A stretch of 64,000 nt of DNA, taken from CAVSUZ01 sp963791885. GTDB lineage: Bacteria > Pseudomonadota > Alphaproteobacteria > Acetobacterales > Acetobacteraceae. Each line of letters opens with the position of its first letter. Position 1 is the first letter of the stretch. The translations under genes were made by a program, and so were the position numbers. The notes under the pieces were generated by a model that was given only the letters and a program-made list of their open reading frames with translations, did no database searches and had not been told where the DNA came from. Of the stretch, positions 1 through 8,160 are shown piece by piece. Location of the stretch: NCBI GenBank assembly GCA_963791885.1, contig CAWBUL010000006.1:1178001-1242000 (forward strand), given 5' to 3'.

Positions 1-14
1 TGGAGGGATTTGGC

Positions 15-1010
15 ATGACCGAGAAGACGCGGACCGCCCGACGCAGGCTCGGGAAGAGCAGCCTGACGGTCTCCCCTGTGGGACTCGGATGCATGTCGCT
101 CTCCGGCGTTTATGGACCCGCTGACGATGCGGCATCGGAAGCTCTCATCCGCTATGCGCTCGATCAGGGTGTCAATCATCTCGATTCGTCCGACATGTAT
201 GGCTGGGGCCATAACGAGACGCTTGTCGGCCGGGCGATCAAGGGTCGACGCAATGAGGTTGTGCTCGCAACCAAATTCGGACAAATCCGTCGTGACGGCC
301 AGCCGAATGGCGTCGATGGCAGAGCGGAATACGTGCAACAAGCCTGCGAAGCAAGCCTTGCCCGCCTCGGTGTCGATGTTATCGATCTTTACTATCAGCA
401 TCGCGTGGACCCATCCGTACCGGTCGAGGAGACCGTCGGCGCCATGGCGCGGCTCGTGCAGCAAGGGAAGGTCCGCTTTATCGGTCTCTCCGAAGCGCAC
501 CCCGATCGTATCCGCCGCGCCCACGCCGTTCATCCGATCACGGCGGTCCAGACCGAGTACTCGCTGCTTTATCGTGAAGAAGCCGAAGAAACCCGTCGAA
601 CCACGACCGAGCTTGCTATCAGTTTCGTCGCCTATTCACCGCTCGGGCGCGGCTTCCTGACCGGCGCGCTCCGCACATTGGATGATATCGATGGACGGCG
701 TTCGCAGCATCCCCGCTTTCAAAACGAGAATTTCGCCGCGAACCGGCGTCTCGTCACACACGTGGAAGAACTCGCAAAGCAGACAGACTGCACGCCTGCC
801 CAAGTCGCTTTAGCCTGGCTGCTGGCTCAGGGAGAGGATGTCGTCGCGATTCCTGGCACCCGCCGCCGCGAGGCACTCGATGAGAATATTGGCGCGCTTG
901 AGATCAAATTGACCGTCCAGGAAGCGGCCATGCTTTCTGCGGCCATTCCTCCCGGCGCCGCGGCGGGCACGCGTTATCCTGCCGGCGGCATGAGTGGTGT
1001 GTATGTCTGA
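15..1010 (+). CDS. Aldo/keto reductase
   Basis: A 331-residue (beta/alpha)8-barrel oxidoreductase that should reduce aldehydes or ketones with NADPH in the cytoplasm; the substrate cannot be read from sequence. The family tetrad is visible: Asp57 and Tyr62 (LDSSDMYG), Lys87 (LATKFG) and His129 (DLYYQHRVD). The C-terminal cofactor region (AIPGTRR) is also present, and the length is normal for the YdbC/AKR13-like group. A GGAGG sits 6 bases before the ATG, so the start is secure. It stands alone, with IS-free flanks for about 1 kb. Confidence 0.93.
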   Translation: MTEKTRTARRRLGKSSLTVSPVGLGCMSLSGVYGPADDAASEALIRYALDQGVNHLDSSDMYGWGHNETLVGRAIKGRRNEVVLATKFGQIRRDGQPNGVDGRAEYVQQACEASLARLGVDVIDLYYQHRVDPSVPVEETVGAMARLVQQGKVRFIGLSEAHPDRIRRAHAVHPITAVQTEYSLLYREEAEETRRTTTELAISFVAYSPLGRGFLTGALRTLDDIDGRRSQHPRFQNENFAANRRLVTHVEELAKQTDCTPAQVALAWLLAQGEDVVAIPGTRRREALDENIGALEIKLTVQEAAMLSAAIPPGAAAGTRYPAGGMSGVYV

Positions 1011-1352
1011 CGGTTTGAGATGAATGGCGGAGGAGCCCGCCGGCTGACTCATATAACCCCAGTTACCTCAGGCGGACTTCTGCGCGCCTGATTGGCGGCA
1101 ACTTACCTTGCTTCGCATCGGCACACGATGATGGAGAGCGCAGCGACCGAGAGAGGTAAGTCGCGGCCTCTCCGACACTTGGCCCAGTATTTCCGAACAC
1201 CACAAGGTCACTCTGGACCAGCGAACTGTAACGTCCCCTGAATCGCACACAACTGACAGCGCGTCGAGCTATTCGGCGGCGAGATCGTTCCAGAGTCCCT
1301 CTGGACCGTCTTCGGAATGTTGCAAGCGAACATAAATCGTTGGTGAGCATGC
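1011..1352. other. Intergenic region, no gene seen
   Basis: Short open frames exist on the minus strand here but have no ribosome site, no family resemblance and arginine/serine-rich out-of-frame composition. No RNA gene, repeat or terminator was recognised. Confidence 0.5.
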
Positions 1353-2006
1353 TTGCCCATCCCGATGGGCGCGGCAACTATCCCGCCCATGTGCGCCCGC
1401 CACGCCAGCTTCTTACCCGCTTGCGCCATCGCGCGCATCCTGGTGCCTCGTATTATCCGGTACGGCCTGATCGGTGCGCTTTTCTGGTCAACGGCGCAGG
1501 CAGCCGAACTTGACGGCATGCAGCTGCCTGACACGCTACAAGTTGACGGGAAGACGCTGCACTTGAACGGCTTCGGTCTGCGTACTTACTCATTCCTGCG
1601 CATCCATATCTATGTCGCCGGTCTGTACGTGGAGCACCTAAGCACTGATCCCAATGAGATCATTGCTTCGCCGGAGACCAAGCTGTTGGACATCTGGTTC
1701 GAGCATAACATCAGTGCCAGTGACGCGCGTAAGGCCTGGCTGCAGGGCCTAAAGAATAACTGTACAGATCCCTGCCGTCTTGAACCCGGGGACGTTGCGA
1801 GGTTCTTGGCCGCAGTGCCAGCGATCCATGCCGGCGACGACTACTCTATGATCTTCGCTCGGAATGGTGCGACGGTAACGGTGAACGGGCATCGGAGTGG
1901 AATGATTTCGCGACCCCTGTTTGCCACGGCAATGCTGGCCACATTCCTTGGCCCTGCACCAGCATCGGAAAGGCTGAAGCGGGAACTGCTCGGAGGTCGT
2001 GGATGA
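1353..2006 (+). CDS. Chalcone isomerase-like secreted protein
   Basis: A 217-residue protein. After a signal peptide ending near STAQAAEL it shows the chalcone isomerase-like fold seen in bacterial secreted proteins (LPDTLQVDGKTLHLNGFGLR, then YVAGLYV, then LDIWFEHNISASDARKAW). Bacterial members are not flavonoid enzymes and their role is unknown; a periplasmic fatty-acid-binding type role is possible. The start is uncertain: the ATG at 1389 gives a more usual signal peptide than 1353. Its 3' end overlaps the SRAP remnant that follows. Confidence 0.75.
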   Translation: MPIPMGAATIPPMCARHASFLPACAIARILVPRIIRYGLIGALFWSTAQAAELDGMQLPDTLQVDGKTLHLNGFGLRTYSFLRIHIYVAGLYVEHLSTDPNEIIASPETKLLDIWFEHNISASDARKAWLQGLKNNCTDPCRLEPGDVARFLAAVPAIHAGDDYSMIFARNGATVTVNGHRSGMISRPLFATAMLATFLGPAPASERLKRELLGGRG

Positions 2007-2265
2007 ACGCTGTTCCGAATCCGTCGCTGATAAGCCGATGTTCCACGACCCGTTCCGCCGGCGCCGCTGCATCATCCCGGCCGCGGCTTCTACGAATGGA
2101 CGGGCATCAAGACAGCGCGGCAGCCACACCTTTTCGCGGCGGCAGGTGGCTCCCCGATCCTGGCGCTCGCTGGCCTCTGGGAACGCTGGCGCGATCCTGC
2201 GTGGGGTGGTGCCGTCCAGTCCTGCACAATCTCGTTGCGGCGCGAACAACTGGATGGAGCGGACC
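1999..2265 (+). pseudogene. Remnant of SOS response-associated peptidase (SRAP/YedK)
   Basis: Two frames read together give an SRAP fragment: ERCSESVADKPMFHDPFRRR then CIIPA in the first frame, and after one missing base GFYEWTGIKTARQPHLFAAA, LAGLWERWRD and SCTIS. In the YedK/HMCES family this part follows the catalytic Cys2, which is absent here. The gene has therefore lost its active-site N-terminus and its C-terminus and is frameshifted. SRAP proteins shield abasic sites by DNA-protein crosslinks, so this copy cannot work. Confidence 0.75.
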
Positions 2266-2540
2266 ATCAAGTAGGTAACGGTGGTGATTTTCTGCGGATT
2301 TTCTGGATGATGGGGGACGGTGTTCTGGCGGAGAGGGAGTCCGCCCAGATGGCGTTTGCAGACGTTTGCATTTGAACGCCGCTGTGCCGAAAAACCCTAG
2401 CTGTAGCTTGTATCTTTTCCGCTTGTCCCGTTGCAACGGTTTGCTTGTGTTCGCTTCCGTTTGTGCGTATGTAGCGGGAATGGTCAACGGGATTACCGCT
2501 GCGCCGGCACTTGTATATAACAAAACGTAACGGAACCAAA
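2266..2540. other. Intergenic region before integrase remnant
   Basis: Lower-GC sequence (for example TTGTATATAACAAAACG at 2512-2528) that contrasts with the GC-rich surroundings. It probably belonged to the control region of the integrase. No gene was recognised. Confidence 0.4.
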
Positions 2541-3327
2541 ATGCCGCGGCACGCCAAGCCTCTCTCGGCACGGAAGGTCGAGACCGCCCCGCCCGGCCGG
2601 CACTACGACGGCGACGGCCTTCATCTGTGGATCAGGGCGCCGGCGCTAGGCTGGTGGGTGTTCCGATACGCCTTCCACGGCAGGACGCGAGAGGCTGGGC
2701 TAGGCCGCGCTCGCGGCCGCAATGCGGTGTCACTGGCCGAGGCCCGCACCAGAGCCGGCAAGATGCGGACGATGCTGCGCGATGGCATCGATCCACTCGC
2801 AGCGAGGGATGCCGAGCGAGCCAAGGCCAAGGAGGCAGAGGCCAAAGTCAAAGCCACTTCCATCACCTTCCATAAGGTCGCCGGTCACTATCTCGCTGCC
2901 CATGAGGCGAGCTGGAAGAACCCGAAGCACCGGCAGCAGTGGCGCCATACGCTCCGCGACTATGTGCTGCCCGCCGTCGGCAAGCTGCCCGTAGCTGCGA
3001 TTGGCACCAGCGAGGTGATGCAGATTGTTGAGCCGATATGGCATCAGAAGCCGGAAACCGCGTCGCGGGTTCGCGGCCGGATCGAAAGCATCCTGGATTA
3101 CGCGACGGCCCGTCACTGGCGCGATGGCGCCAACCCTGCGCGCTGGAAGGGACATCTCGCCAACTTGCTGCCGGCGCGGTCGAAGGTCCGCGCCGTCGAA
3201 CATCACGCCGCGATCCCCTGGCGCGAGATCGGGGCCTTCACGGCGAAGCTGCGCGAGCAGAGCAGCATTAGCGCCGAGTGCCTCGAATTCGCCGTTCTGA
3301 CGGCCGCACGCAGCGCGGAGGCCAGAG
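2541..3327 (+). pseudogene. P4-type tyrosine integrase, truncated
   Basis: The first ~262 residues match the alphaproteobacterial P4/CP4 integrase layout. The N-terminal DUF4102 arm-binding domain (MPRHAKPLSARKVETAPPGR, YDGDGLHLWI, GLGRARGRNAVSLAEAR) is followed by the SAM-like core-binding domain (FHKVAGHYLAAHEASWKNPK, VLPAVGKLPV) and the start of the catalytic domain (LTAARSAEAR, where the first catalytic Arg normally lies). The rest of the catalytic domain, with the H-R-H-Y residues, is missing. The open frame only continues by reading through the complement of the tRNA gene at 3376. Start chosen at ATG 2541, because the upstream extension has no family match. Confidence 0.85.
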
Positions 3328-3375
3328 GGGGACCTGCCCGCACCAGGGCCAGAAGTTCTCAGTTTCATTCGGGAG

Positions 3376-3452
3376 TGGCGTCCCCGGCGGGATTCGAACC
3401 CACGGCCCCAGGATTAGGAATCCTGTGCTCTATCCGGCTGAGCTACGGGGAC
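3376..3452 (-). tRNA. tRNA-Arg (anticodon CCU)
   Basis: A 77-base cloverleaf on the minus strand. It starts GTCCCCGTAGCTC, has anticodon loop TTCCTAA (anticodon CCT in DNA), T-loop GGTTCGAATCC, acceptor GGGGAC pairing with GTCCCC, and an encoded CCA at 3376-3378. It decodes AGG. Its 3' end faces the truncated integrase, the usual arrangement for a tRNA used as an attachment site. Confidence 0.95.
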
Positions 3453-3517
3453 ATAGTTAATGAATTCAATAAGTTATTACCTTCTTCGGGTGCTTTCCTG
3501 TCTCAACATTTGCCCCC

Positions 3518-3636
3518 GGGGCATCGAAGGGGCATCAGCTGCGTTTCATCTGCCCACCGACTGACTCGGGAGGGGCCCTTCCCTACCATTCAGTCGCGTT
3601 CAGGGCGAGTGACGCTGGATGCCCCAGTGATGCCCC
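3518..3636. repeat. Four GGGGCATC motifs, two direct and two inverted
   Basis: GGGGCATC occurs at 3518 and 3529 (11-base spacing) and in reverse as GATGCCCC at 3618 and 3629 (same spacing). Equal spacing on one helix face suggests paired protein-binding sites, for instance integrase arm sites or a promoter operator. The function is inferred only. Confidence 0.4.
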
Positions 3637-3668
3637 GGATTAAACCGAAGCGACGGACTGGAGGATGC

Positions 3669-3872
3669 CTAACTGGCCTTGGTTCCAATCCAGCCGAAGA
3701 ATTGACCACGCCGCTGCACCTCGGTCTCGATCTCGGCCTCATAGATGCAGCCCCGGAGGTCCCCTACCTGCTCGGCGGTCAAGCCTCCTTCACGTCCGGC
3801 GTGCACTAGGAGTTTCGCCGTCGTGAGTAGAAGATGCCGTTCAGCGGGCGTCATTGATCCTGCATATGCCAT
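3669..3872 (-). CDS. Hypothetical protein (67 aa)
   Basis: A small acidic-basic helical protein (MTPAERHLLLTTAKLLVHAG, EGGLTAEQVGDLRGCIYEAE). It looks coding because its composition is balanced and its helices are amphipathic, but no family is recognised. ATG 3872 and ATG 3854 are both possible starts. It lies upstream of three further small minus-strand unknowns and may be cargo of the lost integrase element. Confidence 0.4.
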   Translation of the reverse strand: MAYAGSMTPAERHLLLTTAKLLVHAGREGGLTAEQVGDLRGCIYEAEIETEVQRRGQFFGWIGTKAS

Positions 3873-3992
3873 CTGGAGGCGCTCAGATAACGAACGTCAA
3901 ACAATCGGTTCTATGAATTATTTCAGCCCCATGCCCGCGAAGCCACTTCAAATTGCGAGACAACCGTTATCAAACAGTTAACGGCGAAGCTC

Positions 3993-4222
3993 CTACGATG
4001 CTGATTGGGCGCGCTGTTGCTCCAACCGGGCACGAAATTCTGAGTCGCCCAATTCAAGCACTTCCGCCGCGGCGGCGTGGACGGACCTGGCGAAGCCCAT
4101 GGCACCCGCGCGCCACATCTGCGCACGATCTGCGTCGGAGCCTCCTGCACATAAGTATCCAGGGTCGGCATGGCTTCACGCACGACCTGTGCCAGCCGTA
4201 GCAGCGGATCAGGTTCATTCAT
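3993..4222 (-). pseudogene. Hypothetical small protein, frameshifted
   Basis: The N-terminus MNEPDPLLRLAQVVREAMPT reads in one frame. From about 4150 the protein-like sequence continues in another frame (DADRAQMWRAGAMGFARSV, then LELGDSEFRARLEQQRAQSA and a TAG at 3993-3995). One indel therefore separates two plausible coding halves. No family is recognised. It lies 4 bases downstream of the next minus-strand gene and probably belongs to the same operon. Confidence 0.45.
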
Positions 4223-4226
4223 GACG

Positions 4227-4529
4227 TCATCTCTGGCGCGAAGGGCGGGTCCATGTGCAGCAACGCCTATCTCGTGGGGGCGGCGAATTGTACATCAAGA
4301 TCGGCCGGTTGAGCAGCGCGACGGCGCCGGCAAGATCACGGCAGAGGTTACGCGCGGTGGCGTGGAGCCGCCGCTTGGTCTCGGCAATAAAGCCGTCCTC
4401 GTCCCCGTCTTCCGGAGCCAGAAACAGGAGATGAGCGACGTCGAAGAGTGCCTCCGCGAGCTCGGCGGCATAAGCTGCCGCTTCTCGACGACTAGGAAGA
4501 TCAAAGCCGGCATCCTCGAAAAGCTCCAT
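4227..4529 (-). CDS. Hypothetical protein (100 aa)
   Basis: An alpha-helical small protein (MELFEDAGFDLPSRREAAAY, ELAEALFDVAHLLFLAPEDG). Its ATG shares one base with the stop of the preceding small gene (TGATG), a sign of translational coupling. The last ~25 residues are low in hydrophobics, so the true end may differ. No function can be assigned. Confidence 0.5.
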   Translation of the reverse strand: MELFEDAGFDLPSRREAAAYAAELAEALFDVAHLLFLAPEDGDEDGFIAETKRRLHATARNLCRDLAGAVALLNRPILMYNSPPPRDRRCCTWTRPSRQR

Positions 4530-4642
4530 CAGCTTCCACCGCTGCCAGCCGAACTCATGACGATTGGGTTTGTACCTTTTGAGATCGCGGCGGCGAAATC
4601 ACCGACGACCTCCGCTCGTTCCCGCAATCCATAGGGGTTCAT
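4529..4642 (-). CDS. Hypothetical short protein (37 aa)
   Basis: A 37-residue frame (MNPYGLRERAEVVGDFAAAI...) that begins inside the 3' end of the upstream 238-residue gene and ends at the TGATG that starts the next gene. The two overlaps favour real translation, but a frameshift joining it to a neighbour is also possible. Confidence 0.35.
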   Translation of the reverse strand: MNPYGLRERAEVVGDFAAAISKGTNPIVMSSAGSGGS

Positions 4643-5315
4643 GGCGCGCGCTCCCCCACCGGTTGCGAAGCGCCTGAGCACGAGCCTCAAGTCGTTCGAT
4701 GGCGGATGTGCGCGCCATACCAACGTTGAGGCCTCCACTGTTTGATGCCCTGAGGCCAGCGAGATCATGCTCGATCTTTGCCAGTTCGCGTTGCGCATAA
4801 TACGCTTCGAGCTTCTTTTCACCATGTAGCCCGCGCGCAGACGACGGAAGCGCCCCGATTTTCACGGTCGCGGGTTGCTTATCGGCACCCCGCTCAAAGG
4901 CTAAGGCGAGGCGTTTCCGTGCCGTCATTCGCGTCTGGGCGGCTTCCAAGCTGTCGTAGCGGACGATAAGCTCGGCCTCGATCCCCTGCTTCGCTGGCGT
5001 GCCCGCGTCGAATTTGCGACGTAGGCCGCCGCGGGCGATGGGGTTCAGTGTGGGCCAGTTCTTGAGGCGGGAGGGGCCAAGCCAAGCCGCAAACTTCTCG
5101 TCCACACCCGGCGGCAGTGCCTGAGCGCGGCTGACGAACAAGTCGTCCCGCTTCCCCCGGACCTGATACAGGCGATCTGCGATTTCGGAATCGCTTTCAC
5201 TCTCATGATGCAGGGTTCTCAAGCCGGCATCGGCGAGCCCAATGACGACGGCATCGACGTCGAGGATGGTTAGCCCGCGGTCGGAAGCGATCCGATTGAC
5301 GCGGTCTATCAACAC
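4599..5315 (-). CDS. Hypothetical protein (238 aa)
   Basis: A soluble, charged, helix-rich protein. Repeated heptad-like stretches near the C-terminus (KKLEAYYAQRELAKIEHDLA, AIERLEARAQALRNRWGSAR) suggest a coiled coil. The only in-frame start is GTG at 5315, 28 bases from the terminus of the IS5 element, so the native 5' end may have been lost to that insertion. No family is recognised. Confidence 0.5.
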   Translation of the reverse strand: MLIDRVNRIASDRGLTILDVDAVVIGLADAGLRTLHHESESDSEIADRLYQVRGKRDDLFVSRAQALPPGVDEKFAAWLGPSRLKNWPTLNPIARGGLRRKFDAGTPAKQGIEAELIVRYDSLEAAQTRMTARKRLALAFERGADKQPATVKIGALPSSARGLHGEKKLEAYYAQRELAKIEHDLAGLRASNSGGLNVGMARTSAIERLEARAQALRNRWGSARHEPLWIAGTSGGRR

Positions 5316-5382
5316 GGTTTTTCTGGGAGGTTCATTTTCTTAGAGTCCGTCCGGAGACTTCATGAGGGATTACAGAGCTTTC

Positions 5383-6167
5383 TTAGGGCGAAGACTTATC
5401 TGACGACTTGAGGAAGTAGGCAAGGGCGGCGGCGATGCAGAGGGTGGAGACGAAAGTTTCGTCGAGCCGATCGTAGCGCGTTGCCAGGCGTCGAAAGTCC
5501 TTGAGGCGGCAGAAGGTGCGTTCGACGATATTGCGCCGCCTATAGGTGATGGCGTCGAACGGATAGGGCTGCTTCCGGTTCTTGCGGTTGGGGATGATAA
5601 CGCGGCTGCCGCGGTCCGCCAGCCAACGGCGCAATTCGGCACTGTCGTAAGCGGCATCGGCGATCACGCGCAGGTCGGGCGGCAGTCGAGCCAACATTGC
5701 CTGCGCCGGCACGCTATCGTGGCGCTCACCGCCGGTCAGCGCGATGACCTTGGGTCGGCCGTGAGCGTCAGCGATCAGATGGATTTTGGTATTGCGCCCG
5801 CCGCGGCTGGTCCCGATCCCACGCGAACCCCCCTTTTTCGCCGCCCGGCGCTGGCCGACCGGTGGACCTTGATATGCGTGCTGTCCAGCAAGGCTTCGGC
5901 CGGCGGGCCGCCGGCGCGCGCAAGTTCCATGAACACACGCTCCCAGATCCCGCGCACTGCCCAGCGCACGAACCGATTATACAGTGTCTTGCGTGGCCCA
6001 TATTCCAACGGTGCGTCGGACCATCGGCAACCGGAGATGATGACTTGGATGATGCCGCTGATCACGCGCCGATCATCCACCCGTCGCTTGCCGCGTATGT
6101 AGACGGGCAGCAATGGGTCAATCTTCTCCCACTGCCCGTCGCTCAACCAGAAATACCCTGTGACCAT
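5383..6167 (-). CDS. IS5-family transposase, OrfA/OrfB with programmed frameshift
   Basis: DDE transposase made from two overlapping frames. OrfA (MVTGYFWLSDGQWEKIDPLL, GCRWSDAPLEYGPRKTLYNR, DSTHIKVHRSA) carries the first catalytic Asp. OrfB (IADAAYDSAELRRWLADRGS, RRRNIVERTFCRLKDFRRLA) carries the second Asp and the Glu. They meet at an A5G6 run near 5835, the slippage site usual for this group, and a frame change there yields one continuous protein. The final TAA (5383-5385) uses the duplicated TA outside the element, so the stop comes from the target. Looks intact. Confidence 0.85.
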
Positions 6168-6249
6168 GCTGCCCCGAATTGATGCAAACTCCAACCACAG
6201 GGAATCAACAACCTATTGATTTGGCAATAACCCAATTGGGTCTTCGCCC
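5386..6249 (-). mobile_element. IS5-family (IS427-like) element nested in the outer IS5
   Basis: 864 bp with terminal repeats beginning GGGCGAAGAC at both ends and a TA duplication (5384-5385 and 6250-6251). It interrupts the outer transposase near its C-terminus. Confidence 0.9.
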
Positions 6250-7231
6250 TAGCATGAGGCGGATGGAGGCGAGGCGAAGGAAGGCGAGGGCATTGTGATT
6301 GCGGTTCTCCCAATCCTTGGTGAGGCGACGACAGCGGTTGAGCCAGGCAATCGTGCGTTCGACGATCCAGCGTTTGGGTTCAACGACGAAGCCTTTGACG
6401 CGGTCGCTCCGGTTGATGATTTCGACCAACAGACTCTGCAAGGCTGTGGTGGCACCAAGCTGGAAGACTGGCCCGGCGTAGGCGCTGTCGGCGAACAGCT
6501 TGCGCAGGAACGGGAACTGCCCGAACAAGGTGGACATCACCAGAACGCCGCCGTCACGGTCCTGAACGTCAGCGGCAGTCACTATGGCGTGCAGTACCAG
6601 ACCCAGCGTATCGACCAGGAGATGGCGCTTCTTGCCCTTGATCAGCGATGCATGGCCCCCTTTTTCCGCATTCTTCACGCTCTGGCTGTCGATGATGCAG
6701 GCGGTTGGGCGGAGCTGGCAAAGGTTCCATCGGCGAAGCCGATGGAAAGCCAGCGGAGGGTGGCCTCTCGCTCAGCCTGCTCGCGGCATTTCACGTAGAG
6801 CGCGTGATGGATCTTCTCCAACGTACCGTCCCAACCCTACAAGCAGAAGTAGCCATTCACCGTGCTGCGCGGTGGCAGGTCTTTCGGGATGTAGCGCCAC
6901 TGACAGCCGGTGCTCAGCACATACATTACGCCGTTGACCACTTCGCGCATGTTGGCGGTACGCTTGCCACCGCCACGCTTGGCGGGTGGTATAAGCGGCG
7001 CGATCAGCTGCCACTCCGCCTCGGTCAGATCGCTTGGATAGCGCAGCTTGTCACGGTCGTAGCGACGGCGATTCTCGGTCGTCCACATCGGTTCCTCGCG
7101 AATTGAGGCCGCAACCGAATCACACCCGATCGAGCCGGTTCAACCCTCCGTCGATAACCGACCCATCTGACTCACGAAGTCTCCGGACGGACACTAATAG
7201 AAGCCTGACGCTGGATCCGTGGGATCGCAGC

Positions 7232-7513
7232 TCAGGCTTTCCGGATAGCTTCGCCATACCGAGGCCTCTTCGCTCGACCCAGTGATCGCCCTCGCGGGGC
7301 GGCACGTTGCACCCTGACGATGAAGTCTTGGAGCAGGCGGACAGTTTCCAGGGTTTGGTGGGCTTCGTTGATTTGCTCGACGGACGGTTCGCTGTCGAAT
7401 TTGCTCCTGCGCGGCCGCATGGCTGTTTCACTCGGCGCGCGTATGCGGAGCCTGGCAAAACGGAGTTGAAAGCCGATCTGCAGGATGTCAGCGCGGATCG
7501 CTGCGGCGTTCAT
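7232..7513 (-). CDS. Hypothetical protein (93 aa), doubtful
   Basis: A 93-residue frame (MNAAAIRADILQIGFQLRFA, SVEQINEAHQTLETVRLLQD) lying between the IS5 and IS630 elements. The middle looks coding (amphipathic helices) but there is no recognised family and no clear ribosome site. The remainder of 7195-7689 shows nothing else. Confidence 0.3.
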   Translation of the reverse strand: MNAAAIRADILQIGFQLRFARLRIRAPSETAMRPRRSKFDSEPSVEQINEAHQTLETVRLLQDFIVRVQRAAPRGRSLGRAKRPRYGEAIRKA

Positions 7514-8160
7514 CGCCGCTACAGCCCTTCATACAGAACGCTTGCTCTATGAGTTTCGAAAACTGACATGGACAGGACGTCACTGGCGACGACGTGTCAG
7601 AGGCTGGGGAGCGTCTTACCGCAGCTCAGCCGAGGCATCCGCTTCGGATGGAGCCCAAGGTTCCGTCTGCGGATGCGTGATATAATCTAGTGGATCGAAT
7701 CTAACACTTGGTGCCCACGGCGGACGGCGGCGATGATGTGATCGGGGTGCTTGGTCCAGCGGAAGGGCTTTTGTTGTTGGTTTGTGTCCGTGACGAAGCG
7801 ATTGATCGCAGCCTGAAGCGAGACCGGCGAATGAAAGACGCCGCGCTTGAGGCGGCGCTTGCTGAGTTTGGCAAAGAAGCCCTCCACCGCATTCAGCCAT
7901 GATGCGGAGGTCGGGGTGAAGTGGAAGGTCCAGCGAGGATGGCGTGTGAGCCATTCGCGGACCTTGGGATGTTTGTGGACAGCGTAATTGTCGAGGATCG
8001 CGTGCACCAGCTTTCCGGCCGGCATCTGCGCTTCGATGGAATTGAGGAAGCGAATGAACTCCTGGTGCCTGTGGCGCTGCATGCAGCGGCCGATAATGCG
8101 GCCATCCAGCACGTTCAGTGCAGCGAACAGGGTGGTGGTACCGTGGCGCCGATAGTCATG

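Larger units (their letters stand above)
5360..7088 (-). pseudogene. IS5-family transposase of the outer element, broken
   Basis: The N-terminal frame starts MWTTENRRRYDRDKLRYPSD at 7088 and hits an amber codon at the Trp position of CLWGWDG (CL*GW). An extra segment with a CATCGGC/GCCGATG hairpin (about 6720-6750) further shifts the frame. The C-terminal half (KGKKRHLLVDTLGLVLHAIV, DSAYAGPVF, EPKRWIVERTIAWLNRCRRL) is interrupted after RLML by the inner IS. Removing that IS and one TA restores RLML-RKLCNPS-stop, as in the intact copies at 53.5-55.4 kb. Inactive on three counts. Confidence 0.85.
5343..7194 (-). mobile_element. IS5-family element (outer), interrupted by a second IS5-family element
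   Basis: Ends are GAGTCCGTCCGGAGACTT at 5343 and, in reverse complement, GTGTCCGTCCGGAGACTT ending at 7194. They match the two IS5 copies at 53471-55425. Flanking TTA (5340-5342) and TAA (7195-7197) fit a TNA target but are not identical. Without the inner element (5386-6249) and one TA, the outer element is about 986 bp. Confidence 0.85.

Noticed and set aside
2511..3809. Single 432-residue integrase-like protein
   Set aside because: Only the first ~262 residues are integrase; the rest is a read-through of the tRNA complement and non-coding DNA.
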